Shown here one piece after another: positions 9,563-21,333 of a DNA stretch of 64,000 nt; position 1 is the first letter of the stretch; every line of letters begins with the position of its first letter. Position numbers and translations under genes: made by a program. The notes beneath the pieces are model-generated. The model was not told where the DNA came from and searched no databases. It worked only from the letters and a program-made list of their open reading frames with translations. This DNA is from Hortaea werneckii. Its lineage: Eukaryota; Ascomycota; Dothideomycetes; Mycosphaerellales; Teratosphaeriaceae. The stretch covers positions 1-64,000 of the forward strand of contig JBAOKB010000168.1 in assembly GCA_037044905.1 (NCBI GenBank), in the 5' to 3' direction.

Positions 9563-10774
9563 TTGAATCATTGCCTCATCACTTCTCGGCACGAGTGCAA
9601 TGGTCGCCTACAAACGGTCACTGCTACTAAGAATGCCGTCATACAACATCTTCTGGAAGCCGAGCCGGGAGCGACTGTGTCTGTCGAAGATATGACAGCT
9701 GCCATAGACATCGAGCACGATAGTTCGCGAGAAGATATATTGTCAATCCTGATTTCGAATTCGCATAATACCTCTTGTTCGAGCTACGACTTTGCCCGGC
9801 TCTTGACCATGTACAGAGAGGGTGTTATCTCGTCGAGCGATGCGGCTTGGCAATTACTCCATAACAAGTGTCTTCCGGCGCTAACGAACGAAATATTAGC
9901 TGTGGCTCATGATCCGGAGACAGTAAAAGCGCTGCTCGATTATGACCAGTCATATTCAGTAGACTCCAGTTCACTCGACGATTTGGGAAGGTACTGGGAT
10001 GAAATGAATGAAGCTTGCAGTGACTCTTATCTACGCCGTCGTGTTAGTGACCGCCAGTTCGACGGCCACCGAAGAAGTTCCATGGACCTGCTGTTCCACA
10101 GGGGTAACGAGGTAGTTCCCAGCGAATCGAACGTGGTCAAAGCGATGGCTGTCGTCCGGGATCCAGAGCGATGTTGTGTGTTGGACCTTTCAAAGATGCA
10201 TTCAGGATCTCAGAACTTGATCGATTCGATGTTCAGGCGCAACGCCGACCTCACTGTCACCGAGGAGATGCTTACGATAGTTCGAGATTCTTCAGATTTG
10301 AGAGCGTTGCTGGCTCACACACTACCCGGGAGTCGAGTTGTCACGGCCTCAGTACTCAGCGCCCTGATAACATCCAGACCAGACGACAAGTGCGCAGCAC
10401 CCTTCAAAAACCGCACGAGATCTCGAGAAGAAGCGGAAAAGCTTCTGAGGGTATTACTTGAGTTCGATTCGGATGTTTCCGTCCCGCCAGAGGTCTCGCA
10501 GCATTTCATGGACATAGAGCAGATCCATGACCCAAGCACGCTCGACGTCCTCTTGCGACACAATCCCAATCTGCAGCTGTCATTGGACTACACTCTCTCA
10601 GCCATAAAGTATCGACCTCGCGGCAAACGCTCGCCCAATGTTCTCATACAGGTCTTGCGAAATCATAAAGATCGGTGGGAGTGCACAGCCGAGGTGGAAG
10701 AGGCTATCGCCGAAAGCGAAAGGCAGCAGGCTAACCGCAAATCCCGGCGGAAACGGCACTTTGCTGATGTTTAA
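9563..10774 (+). pseudogene. 5'-truncated NLR-like repeat protein fragment
   Basis: About 400 codons are open up to a natural stop, but there is no ATG at the 5' end: the frame opens on TTG at 9563 and begins about 70 bp from the RIP block. The protein is built of degenerate repeats of roughly 30 residues with the pattern PxxxVTEEML followed by a short helix and a LLxxxP turn (for example VSVEDMTAAI, LTVTEEMLTIV, LSLDYTLSAI). I associate such ankyrin-like repeats with the C-termini of fungal NACHT/NLR proteins used in self/non-self recognition. The NACHT and effector domains would lie where the AT-rich block is now. The C-terminus is basic (RKSRRKRHF). Best read as the surviving tail of an NLR gene; a small independent protein is possible. 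Confidence 0.55.
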
Positions 10775-11165
10775 AAAAAAACGCAGGATAGGAGGCAACG
10801 ATTTAGTTAATGAACACGTACAAAAATATAGCGTAAGCCTTTTTCGAAATCGAGAGGACGTATTATATGGGGTAACAAGTTAGCTAAGAATGCGTGGAGA
10901 GAGTTATCGTGGGCTTGTGCAGCGAAAATTCCAAGGCGTAGCCTCTCATAATAGCGTCGGGCCGTGGAATCCTTTATCGTAGGATGCAGGCCCCTGCACC
11001 ACGATACACCGGCCGGATCTGCAGACACAGCCCGGTAGTGCAGTATGCTGCTGCGCCTGACTTCGTGCAGCGGTCGCTCGAAGTACTTCAGATGCGCTGC
11101 TCCCATGTCGCAACCTGTAAAATCCTGTCATCCTGCCTCCACATTATCATTGTAATCGAAAGACC
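10775..11165. other. Intergenic, 391 bp
   Basis: No supported gene. Presumably the promoter of the membrane protein that follows. Confidence 0.5.
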
Positions 11166-13983
11166 ATGGATGATGACCGGATCAGCCTTTCGGAACACGG
11201 ACAGCCGAATCGCTACCCAGGTCAAGTCGAAGCGTGTCGCAGCGACACTGAGCAACAAGATCAGAACTCTGCTGTATTGAAACCCGGTCTGCGAGTCAAT
11301 CAACAACGAAGCAGCAGTACTGCTAGTCGACGACCAAGCTCCCTGCAGCCTAGCGACAGACCGGGAAACCCCAAGCAGACCACGTCCACTTTACCGCCCG
11401 ATTTGCGATACCGCAAACGATACGCTGCAATCTTGATCTTCTACTTACCCATTTTGATTCTCCCTTGGGTGTTTACTTGCATTCTGAGCGTACGGCCTAT
11501 TGGCCATCCAAGCTACTACAACCAAAGAGGAGAGTTCGGCGGCTGGATCTACGTACAGCTCCTGAGCTGGATGGCTGCTGTCAATGTGCTCAATACTATC
11601 GCTTCAGTGATCACCATTCCAGTTCTGTCTTGTCTCGTCGCGCAAGCAGCAGTTGTCTATTGTCAACGGCGGAAGAAAGCGCAGGTCATAAACCTACGGC
11701 AGACCTTAGTACTAGCGGACCGTGGGTGGCTAGATCTGGCCGCACTGTGGGATCCAATAGCTGCTTTCTTCAATGAGACGCCGTACGGCGGATCCACTAG
11801 ATTTCAGTGGATCGCTTTTGGCCTGTTTGTCGTCGGTAAAGCACACCCTGTGACAATTCGATATTGTCAGTCTTTTGCTGACCTGGTACATGTAGCCCTC
11901 ATCCAGCCTCCACTTCGCGGACTCCTTACCAGCTTAGAGTATCAAACCATTATGACTTCGCAAGACTTTCCGGACCATGGCTTGAAGATTCCGCAAGTCG
12001 CGGTTGACCCCGAACCTGTAGATCTGGCGCGGGCATCTCGATCGGTGATCGTCGATAGAGTGATAGATGATCTCGCAACCGTTAGAGAGACCGACTCACA
12101 GAGCAACCTGTGGATCGAGACTGGCCAAGTAGCTGAGTCTGGCGAGGAGCTGGTATATCAAAGTGCAAGGGTATCTCTTCCCACGCTGTTGTTTGGAGGT
12201 GTATTTTGCTGATCCAGATGGTGCCATTTCAGAATTCATGGCTTAGCAACAGTCTGGACTGGTTCTTTGGCTCGATTCCGGAGGGATCTGGATATCCACA
12301 TGAGTTTTTCGTCTCAGCTGTGCCCCGAGACACTACAACGGGTGTCCTGCGCCAGCACGCCATGAGAATGAACTCCTCGGCAGAATGTGCAGATCTCAGC
12401 CAAGACGATTTTCCGTCTCAGTGCGGTGGCGACCTACCGTTCTTCACGTCTTACGATGCGGGCAACGAGACGCTGATCCGCATCTGCGTACCAGGAAATC
12501 ATACGCAGTCGCCCTGGAGCCTCACGCGGGACCGTCAAGACATCCAAGAGGAGATTTTCATCGATTTCACGACTTACCTCGATCCCGACAAAAGATCCGG
12601 AGCTCAAAACGTGTTTCGCGGGAGGAACTTTACAGCTCATTGCACCGCAAAATCCACTCGCGGCTACTTTGAGCTGGCCAATTACCGAAACAACTACACG
12701 GCCCAGCCTCTTCTGGACAAATGGCCTGACAGAGAGACTTTGCAGACCGATTTCAATGACTACCTCGAGCCCTTCTCGAACAACGTCGATAAATGGTATC
12801 AGGTACCAAGTACCATCGACGACGGCGAGTCTCGGTACTGGAGCACTTATCCAGACACGGTAAGTCCAGCGAGGTATCCAGCACATATGGGCTACTCTGA
12901 CATTCTTTCAATCCTGCAGGAGCCTGGTTACAATGAATACATCTTCACCCCCGGGCCTTTGATGACAGCTGCAATCGCGATGTTCGGTAACAGCTCTTTC
13001 TTTGCCACGGCGACCGACTACAAGAGCGATGAAGCTTACAACGCATCCGTCGCTAATCTTGGCATCGTCGTCCCACCAGAATGGAAGAGATATGCCGCGC
13101 GGGTAAGGTACCTTTTGCGAATTTAAAGTGGAACCTATATGCCGAGTTGCCGTTGGGTAGCTGCAGTAGGGAGTACTATCATGATTTATCATATCCCGAG
13201 TACGACGAAGCGACAAGTACGAGGGATCGGCTGGAGGATACCTTGTACGCTGTTCTGGTCAGATTCAGCACTTCGACCTTGGCATACGGCGTTGAACGAC
13301 CCGAGGGCAGCGCACCACCGGAGGCAAGCGAGTTGCTCGAGACTGCCATGTTTTTTGCGAACAAGGAACTCCTCACCTCTACTGCGACGCAGTTCTGGTT
13401 CGATTCAGGGCGGAAGATCTGGTACAGCCCTGGGTCGCTGATCATCCGACCTTCAGTCTCGCCAGCCGCCCTTGGAGTTATTAGTACGCTTATATTCCTT
13501 CAGGTGGCCGCGTTGCTGGCACTGCTCTGGTACATATACACCGTTCCCACTTGGACTTCAAGTTTGAACAGCGTCGCCGTTGCGCAGCTTACGAGGCGCC
13601 TGGCTGACGACGATCTGCCTGCTATCGGCCGCTTGGACGACAAGTCGCTAAGGAAACTCGAACAGCTAGACGGCGTGGTGGGCGTAATGCAAGCAGATGA
13701 GGTCGTACAAGAGAAAGAGCGCCGGGCAAGCTCTGCATCACAGGGAACAGAAGAAAAAGCGAAGACCGCTAGCGCAAGGCAGAGCAGCTCTTCCGCAGGC
13801 AGAGCTTTAGGAGAAGGACAGGAATCGATTGAAGTCGGTCAGATTCAAACGCAGATTGAGGAGCAGGACTGTCCTGCGATGAACGTGTCAAGCAGTCTAA
13901 TGGTGCTGGCTCGCGGCGCTTTAGGTTCCATCACGAAACGCACTCGGCGCCAGTGGAAGCGTGAGCATGTCTCGTCAGTGTAG
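11166..13983 (+). CDS. Large fungal membrane protein with glycosylated ectodomain
   Basis: Five exons by my reading: 11166-11835, 11896-12170, 12233-12859, 12920-13107 and 13161-13983, giving 860 residues in a consistent phase. Introns are 53-62 nt with CTGAC/CTGAT branch sites before the acceptor. The last donor could instead be 13103. The predicted protein has a polar N-terminus, three TM segments near residues 80-235 (ILIFYLPILILPW; WIYVQLLSW; FQWIAFGLFVV), a long ectodomain rich in N-glycosylation sites (NSS, NET, NHT, NFT, NYT), a final TM (ALGVISTLIFLQVAALLAL) and a charged cytosolic tail. This architecture is common among uncharacterised fungal proteins; I know no function for it. Confidence 0.75.
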
Positions 13984-14106
13984 ATCGGCTTAGACGTCTA
14001 GCGTCATTGGCCAAGAGGCCTACTTGCATTTCGTATCTTGACAGCAAGGTATACATTGGTAGTTTTTCATCTTGCGGGTAATATTGCAATCAACGGCCGA
14101 AATTGC

Positions 14107-14445
14107 TAACTCCGAAGTCCAACTTCTGCTCCGAAGTCCAACTTCTACTCCCAAGTCCGAAGTCCAACTTCTGCTCCGAAGTCGAAGTTCAACTTCTGCT
14201 CCTGAAGTCGAAGTCCAACTTCTGCTCCGAAGTCGAAGTCCAACTTCTGCTCCCAAGTCGAAGTCCAACTTCTGCTCCCAAGTCCAACTTCTACTCCGGA
14301 GTCGAAGTCCAACTTCTACTCCTAAGTCGAAGTCCAACTTCTGCTCCTAAGTCGAAGTCCAACTTCTGCTCCTAAGTCGAAGTCCACCCAAGTCGAAGTC
14401 CAACTTCTGCTCCCGAAGTCGAAGTCCAACTTCTGCTTCCGGAGT
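14107..14445. repeat. Minisatellite, about 14 units of 18-25 bp
   Basis: Tandem, slightly variable copies of GAAGTCGAAGTCCAACTTCTG plus CTCC, with shorter units lacking one GAAGTC. The purine half and the pyrimidine half of each unit are nearly complementary (GAAGTC/GACTTC-like), so units can fold. It begins about 120 bp after the stop of the membrane protein. Several frames stay open through it only because the unit lacks stops. Confidence 0.9.
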
Positions 14446-14452
14446 TCAATGT

Positions 14453-14820
14453 GGCTCCCGAATGACCCAATTATATGCTGTGTTGCTGACCTTCGAAGTC
14501 GAGCCTTCATCGGCGCTTGATGCCCATGAAAGTCATGGAAACTTGTATTTCCTTATAAAGTCTGACTTGTCCTAAATTGCGTACACAGTACTCTACTTCC
14601 CTTTGTATCAGGGAAAATCATATGCTGTCCACAACAGCGAGTTGGTATAAGAGCCAAATCGCTTGGCATCCTGCGGACGGAGGGAGCCCCAATCCTCGCC
14701 ACTTGGTCCTCAGATAACCAGGGTTCAATGTCGCTTTGCATCATTACCCAATTATATGCTGTGTTGCTAGACCTTGGGAGGGAGATACTTAGCCTTCATC
14801 GGCGCTTGATGACCTTGAAA
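14453..14820 (+). repeat. Direct duplication of a 70-bp promoter-like segment
   Basis: Copy 1 (about 14460-14530) and copy 2 (about 14742-14820) share CCAATTATATGCTGTGTTGC and then AGCCTTCATCGGCGCTTGATG, with small indels between. Both are followed within 60 bp by a CCTTATAA-like box. The second copy lies about 60-140 bp upstream of the secreted protein start, so the segment may be a duplicated promoter whose original downstream gene was lost to the minisatellite region. Confidence 0.75.
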
Positions 14821-14879
14821 CTGTCCCTAGCATTGAGCAAAAGGGTATTTCGCACGCCTTATAACATCACGCATTCGCT

Positions 14880-15589
14880 ATGTCGTACTTGGGTAGACGT
14901 CACGGTCTGCTTTCGATCCTTTTCCTTGGCTTGGTGGCGATTGAGTCGCATGCTTTCGACTCTTCCAAAGCACATTCTGCAAAGGAGTCAGATCCCTCTT
15001 CATGTGATTGCGCATCACGGCGAACGCTGACCTTTCTACGCAGCGATGTACTTCATTCGCACTCCCAAAGTTACAGCACTGCTAACAACGACACCGGGAT
15101 GAGGCCAAAAGATCTAAGCTATCTTCCATCTGGATTCTACGATGCACTTGAGAATCCAATATCAGAGGGGGAATACTGGCGCCAGGTCGACTTTGAGCAG
15201 AAATCTAGCGGTGTGCCCTATTATCGCGACCGAACAGCAGAGCAACAGCGGTTGTCGTTGCCCCTCTCCCTCTCCACATTTGACACTCGCGAATGCCGAG
15301 GTATACCAGATGCCCATCCACCAGTGTAACTCATTTTGACAGTTGTACAGGCGAGAGGAAGCAACACGTTACTGAACGCGGAATCTGCTACAAAAGCACT
15401 GGGGGCCGGAGCTACCGTATTGACAGCCTGCAAAGCGACGGCGAGGTGATCACATACGTCGACGGCGAGTGCAAAGAAGAATCCCCTTTCCCTGCAATTG
15501 GGGCATTGACAACCCAAGTGGATGTTTCACGACCGATGCTTTCGAAAGCATCATGGTCACTATCCGCGAGTTGCCTGCATAAACCCTAG
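14880..15589 (+). CDS. Small secreted Cys-containing protein (effector candidate)
   Basis: Two exons, 14880-15300 and 15351-15589, joined across a 50-nt GTATAC...TACAG intron, give 219 residues in phase. The N-terminus is a clear signal peptide: basic MSYLGRRHG, a hydrophobic stretch LLSILFLGLVAI, then a likely cut after SHA near residue 25. The mature part carries six cysteines (CDC, REC, GICY, GEC, ASC), no TM segment and no recognised domain. Size, secretion, cysteines and subtelomeric position next to repeats match what is typical of candidate effectors. Without splicing the frame runs into a stop at 15327-15329, so simple ORF calls would miss the C-terminal half. Confidence 0.62.
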
Positions 15590-16673
15590 CCATCGCTAAA
15601 GGTGAGATCCGCCAGACAGGGCGACATGGCGCACCTTGATCTTTTTCGCGAAAAATGCACGGGCAAAATCGGATGAGCCGTTCCTAGCAGGAAGTGCGGC
15701 CACTGCCTCGTCAGGTCCCATGAGCCAAGACGAGAGCTATACTATGGCTTGCGACCGTGACAGCATGAAGACAGAACTACACACATTAGCAGCGGCGACA
15801 GCGATAGAGTCAAAACGCTAAAAAACAAGGGAGGATAAATGAAAAGGTACGGGACTATACACATTTCCATGGTGGTGGGAATTGCGATGCCACTCGGGGC
15901 CCAGGCGGCAGCGGCGGCGATGCATCTTCGGAAACTTGCACTGCACAGCACCAAAAAGTGTACCTCATCGCAAGCAGAGTAGGGACCAAAACACGATCGC
16001 TCTGATGCTACATCTGAATCGCCCTAGGCCCGATCAAGTAGGGCATCAGACCCTCGTCCTAGCATTGATCTTGTATAGGCGCAAGATCGAAGGCGTACGA
16101 ATTCAATTCGGCATTTTCGGAACATAGATTCAGGGTTATGGAGACCTTCTGGGGCAACCTTTTTGAGGGTGTTCGGGTCAAACAATAGACAGACAATCGC
16201 CACTGATATTTTCTTACTCCGGTACGAATGTGCACTCGCGCGCATGACATTTTGGTGGTGTTCACCAACCGGGGGATGAAGCCTTATCCAGCAATTCGGT
16301 GTCATTCTCCGCCCAAGCTACTTGGCGTAAGACGACATGGGGCACTAACCCGGCCGTCCCACTCCGAAGCAGCACACAGAATTCACGCTTCTAAACTCAA
16401 GCACACAGGGCTTTGGAAAATTCTTCTTCCCTCACGATGAAGATCAGACAGGACGAGTTCCGGTCATTGGACCATTCTTCTTCCCCACAGAACGTGGCGT
16501 GCTTGGACGTCTTGGTCGATTGTTCTCCGTGGGGTAATTTCAACTGTTTTTAACCCTGGCCATCGCAGCCAATTGATGCTCTCAGCTTACCACCTTGGCT
16601 GGACTCGCTTGTCCACCACCATCTCTCGCAAGTAGTCTGTCTCTTTTGAAGAAGTCTGACAGGTTGTCTCAAG
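15590..16673. other. Intergenic, 1.1 kb
   Basis: No supported coding sequence; the short open frames have no consistent codon use or splice structure. Its right part is the upstream region of the quinate permease-like gene. Confidence 0.5.
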
Positions 16674-18656
16674 ATGGGTCTCCTCTCTCTCGTCGAGGAT
16701 AGGCCAACGCCAAAAGCAGTCTACAACTGGCGCGTGTGGGCATGTGCTGCGGTCGCTTCCTTCGCCTCGTGCATGGTATGTCACAGCAAGATGTTCTGAG
16801 AGGTGGCATTGCTGACAGCGCCTAGATTGGCTACGATTCTGCTTTCATCGGGACCACCATCGCCCTTGATTCTTTCCAAGATGAATTCGGCTTCCCCCAG
16901 ATGTCTGAATCGGAGGCGAATCTCATCACATCGAACATTGTCAGCGTTTACCAAGCTGGTGCCTTTTTCGGTGCCCTCTTCGCTTACGTCTCTGCCCATT
17001 GGCTCGGCAGAAAATGGTCTCTTATCGTCTGGGCTGTCCTTTTTCAAATTGGAGCAGGAATAATGCTGGCTTCGAACGGGAGCCGTGGTCTCGGCCCTAT
17101 TTACGCAGGCCGTGTCATTGCTGGCCTAGGCGTTGGCGCTACTTCCAATATTACGCCTATCTACATCTCGGAAATCTCCCCCCCAGCTGTCCGAGGAAGA
17201 CTCGTGGGAGTTTATGAAGTTGGGTGGCAGGTTGGAGGTTTGGTAGGGTTCTGGATCAACTACGGACTTGTCCAAACTATGGCTCCGAGTCACGAGCAAT
17301 GGATAATTCCATTCGCCGTCCAACTGATCCCTGGCGGGATGCTTCTGTAAGTTTCCTCTGAACCCCGGCTGTAGTAGACAAGGGTGCTAACAAGGAGGTA
17401 CAGTATCGGCGCATTTTGGCTGCGGGAGACTCCGAGATGGTTGATGCAGAAGAACCGTCGAGAGGAAGCCCTCAAGAATCTGTCTTGGATCCGCAACCTG
17501 CCTGAAGATGACCTTTACATGGTTGAGGAGGTCGCATACATCGACGGTAGTCTCGAGGAACAAGCAGCTGCTATTGGCATTGGATTCTGGAAGCCATTTA
17601 AGGCCGTCGCCAACAACCGTCGGGTGCAATACCGCTTCATACTGGGCAGTATGCTGTTCCTCTGGCAAAATGGATCCGGCATCAACGCCATCAACTATTA
17701 CAGTCCAACAGTCTTCAAGTCTCTTGGCGTGGATGGAGACACGACCTTCTTGATGACAGGCATCTTCGGCGTTATCAAGACAGTCATTACATTCTTCTGG
17801 CTGTTCTTCCTCATCGACAATCTGGGTCGGAGACCGCTGCTCATGATTGGTGCTGCCGGCGGATCTGTGTGCATGTGGGTTATCGGTAAGCTGCGACATC
17901 TTCCTGACTTGCTCCAAGACGGAAGCTAACACCCTTACAGGTGGCTATCTCAATGCCAACCCAGTGACGGACGGTGGCTCTGTGAATAACCTGAGCGGTG
18001 GTGGTATCGCCGCTATCTTCTTCTTCTATCTTTGGACGGCTTTCTACATCCCAAGTTGGAACGGTACGTCTTCCTACTTGATATCCCACTACTCACGAGC
18101 TGTATTAACGCAAAACCAAGGGACTCCGTGGGTTTATAATAGCGAGATGTTCCCTCAATCGGTCAGATCTCTTGGTCAGGCGATCGCTGCGGCGAGCAAT
18201 TGGTTTTGGAACTTCATCATCGCCCGCTTTACTCCGCAGATGTTCTCCAATATGGGACCCTCAGGTTGCGGAGTATACTATTTCTTCGCCTCCATGATGA
18301 TATTGTCGATTGTCTGGGTAAGTTTGCCTCATGCTCTGCATTCTTCTTCGCTGGGTCTGGCGAAGTTGCTAGTGGGATACGGAAAATTTTGTTTTCGCCA
18401 CGATTTGATACAGAATTCGAACTTCAGCTAACACCATGCCTTCTAGGTTTGGTTCCTTATGCCTGAAACCAAGGGTATCCCGCTCGAGTCCATGGACAGA
18501 CTCTTCCAGGTCCGACCTCCACGCAAGGCTCACAAGCAAATTCACGCGGAAGACGAAATGAGAGAACAAGAGTTCCGTCAAGATGCAGAGGGCGCAGAAT
18601 TGAGTGTTGCAAAGGGCAAGTTAGAGCACTTCGAACAGGGAAACACATCAGAGTGA
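16674..18656 (+). CDS. qutD: MFS sugar-acid transporter, quinate permease type
   Basis: Six exons (16674-16775, 16826-17346, 17404-17885, 17941-18063, 18121-18317, 18447-18656) give 544 residues, the usual length for fungal quinate permeases. All introns are GT-AG, most with CTGAC or CTAAC branch sites. The first residues (MGLLSLVEDRPTPKAVYNWR) and the following ASFASCMIGYDSAFIGTT are close to QutD as I know it. Sugar-porter signatures include GRKW, GRVIAGLGVG, a PAVRGRLVG loop and PETKGIPLE at the end of TM12. The expected role is proton-coupled quinate uptake at the plasma membrane. No other quinate-cluster gene (dehydrogenase, dehydratase, regulators) lies beside it, so the substrate is inferred from similarity only. 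Confidence 0.88.
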
Positions 18657-20375
18657 GCTTCAGACTTTAAGGACATGGCTTTAGTCTTGTCGCAGCGAAG
18701 GATGTAGTGTGGGAAGACAGGCTGATAGTACATCATGCCGTCTTATGAGACATTTCTCGGAAGCCTCAACAATGCATTTGAGAAATAGGCTTTTGTTCCG
18801 ACATGAATACACGACTTCCCAGGCAAAAGCTCCGCTCATGGTCATTCAGGCTTTCCATTCAACATTCTTGCCATGTGCCAACGCTTCGCGATTCCTCGCC
18901 GGCTTCGCAACATTCACTATATGTCCCCATCGTGCTATATGGTCTTTCCATCTTCCAACAGTGTCAAGGTCAACGAGACGCCAATGAACGTCCACGAGTG
19001 AAGTCCAGCTGGTGACTGTATCATTACAGTACAGCACTTCAATGTAGGCTTTCTGCACCTGTCCGCCGACTGCTGCTGAGGAAAGACAAAAAGAAGGGTG
19101 AGCATTTTACCGATAATGAGGTCAGTGATGGTCAGAGCAGTATGAACAAAACCTATAGCCCGGTCATATGCTGCATTGATGATAGTGCACCCTCATGAAT
19201 CCAGGACGTCGCCCGCATTTCGCCCCACCTACGACGCAATCGGAAGGCGACATAGGTGTCTCACCGATCACTGGATTCTTCATCTCCAACAAGAGCGAGC
19301 TTGAGCATAGCGGTAGTGACGGGGTCTACGTTTATCATGCGGCGAAGGGAACCTGCAACATTGGTATGCACCCGGTAAAAGAATCAACCAAGACATGAGA
19401 TCATGTCTCACTTGTATGGCAGTAAGTGATCATCGACGGCAAACCTGCAGTAGTCTGGTAGGGCTAGGTATGCCATGTCGAAAGATACCTAAACCCCTGC
19501 TTCTGGCCGCGTCGAAGTCAAGCGATTATTCAGCTTCTTTGTCCGATTCCTGTCAAGATTCTCAATGAACTATACTGCTATCTTGTGAACACCGACACAT
19601 GATCTATGCGATCAGCCCCTTCGAAGCTTCGATCGGATCAATTCGCTCCACGACATTCATACACAAGTTCTACTACACTCATACACAAATTCTATTATTC
19701 TACATGCCGCAAAGCATCGAGGGAAACGTCACAGGCCGAATGTCTCTTTCCACAAAAGAGATGTCTGCAGGCTCCTTCATAGGACTTCAAAGGCGGCGGA
19801 GATGTAAAGCCGGGTTGGCGTGAATGCACTGCATCTGAACAAACAGCTTGAATAACCTCACTGAACCTCAATCACGCCCTTGTGCTGCTGTGATTTAGCA
19901 CAGGAAGCCTTGAGAGGACACTATAGCCACCGCAATGGAGCATCTACTGTACCACGCAAAGCTTCTGACAGAGGAGACGAAGCAAGCTGAGTATTCATAT
20001 CGAAAGCAGTATGCCTGATCTCGCTGTTCGAAAGACGTCTGCGACTGCAGAAATGAGAGCTGCAAGATGTGAATGTAGATTGTGGCCGATGACAGGCAGC
20101 GGCGCACTTGTTCGTTTGCTTTGCATGCGAACATCTAGATCTTGAATCCTTCCAGACACGATGAGATACAGACACCAAAAGATCCTACGACCTTCTGGCG
20201 TAATAAATACAACTTCTCACCGTTCCAGCACCCCGAAACACACTACCTAAAGGTCTCTGCGTCGATTTCATTGCACCTTTCACTTACGCAGCACTCTACA
20301 CTGAACGTATTGGTAGTATTCGCAAACGCTTTCGCGGACCTGTTGTGGACGTCTTTCAGATAGACATCAGTAAGG
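18657..20375. other. Intergenic, 1.7 kb
   Basis: Only short unrelated frames. I could not assemble a spliced gene here. Base composition is ordinary, with no RIP signature or clear repeats. Confidence 0.45.
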
Positions 20376-20765
20376 ATGTGTCGTCTGAAGTTCACCCGCT
20401 ACAGCTGCAAATGCGTCTCTGCCGTTCCAACCTTCGATGCCATCTGCGAGGTCCGTCGGGCTCGGTTGAGCCGAAACGGGCACCTGGTCGAAGAGGGAAC
20501 GACTTGCAAAGTCGTGAACTTTGAAGTTCAGAAGCCCAAAGAGTGCCCTGAGCATTGGATTAAAAACATGCCAAAGCGCGCGGAGCTCCAGAGAAGGAAG
20601 GAGCAGGTGAAGAAAGGGACTTGGTTGGAATGGTGTGTCGCGGAGGTGGAGAGAAGTCGGGAAGAGAATAGGATGAAGGAAAAGAAGGCGGAGAAGAGAG
20701 GTGCCGTTGACAGGGAGGGGGTTGCGCATGAGGAACTCACAGAGCGTCAAACGGCAACGGAATGA
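20376..20765 (+). CDS. Small basic Cys-containing hypothetical protein
   Basis: A 129-residue frame from an ATG, with four cysteines in the first third (MCR, YSCKC, AIC) and three later (TCK, ECP, WCV), then a highly charged helical tail rich in Lys, Arg and Glu. Short MC-starting, cysteine-rich proteins of this kind are common and unexplained in filamentous fungi; zinc binding is conceivable. A weaker opposing frame overlaps it. Not recognised; expression evidence would be needed to accept it. Confidence 0.4.
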   Translation: MCRLKFTRYSCKCVSAVPTFDAICEVRRARLSRNGHLVEEGTTCKVVNFEVQKPKECPEHWIKNMPKRAELQRRKEQVKKGTWLEWCVAEVERSREENRMKEKKAEKRGAVDREGVAHEELTERQTATE

Positions 20766-21333
20766 ATGAACGATGACTAGCCACAGCGGGAAGTGGTGCG
20801 CGCAGAAGTAACGCTAGCTGTGCTATCAGATTTAACGGATAGCAGTGTATTGTTGCGTTGTAGCCAGACGAGCCCAATTGAACGAATTGCATTTGAACAA
20901 GTGCAAACGCAGCATTCAAGAAGAGATTTGGAGTTTCAGCCTCTTGGTCGGCGGAGACTGAAGCATACATCTTTTACAGAGCCATGGGCTGAGGTTTTGG
21001 CCAGTTCGTGGTAGTAATATCTCAAGAGGACATAGTGTCCACGGTCCATTCGCAGTCTCCCTCGGAACATCGATCCCTCCGTGTTCTGCTGAAGACGAAT
21101 AAGCACTGGCAGTCCAGCATATTTCGCCACATTTCCGAATCAAAAACATGCTGAGAGGTGCTGGCGTGGAGGCTAACCCGATCCAGATCCTTCAAACAAA
21201 CAGACAAAGCTACCTAGGTAGACGCATGGTCAAGCGCAGGCTAGTACTAAGCAGGCATCAACAGAAGAAACAAGATTCAAGTACAAGACAAGAAAGCTCT
21301 AGTGTGATTTCCGAGCACTATACATTACATACT
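20766..21333. other. Intergenic, 570 bp
   Basis: No supported gene. It contains the 3' flank of the acyltransferase that ends at 21334. Confidence 0.45.

Noticed and set aside
13103..13173. Alternative splice pair for the last intron of the membrane protein
   Set aside because: It needs a GAG acceptor; 13108-13160 uses TAG and keeps the frame, so I prefer it, without certainty.
14072..14375. Two overlapping frames of about 90 aa
   Set aside because: They exist only because the minisatellite unit lacks stops; the translation is the repeat itself.
14107..14445. Possible CRISPR-like array
   Set aside because: Units are directly adjacent with no unique spacers, in a eukaryote; it is a minisatellite.
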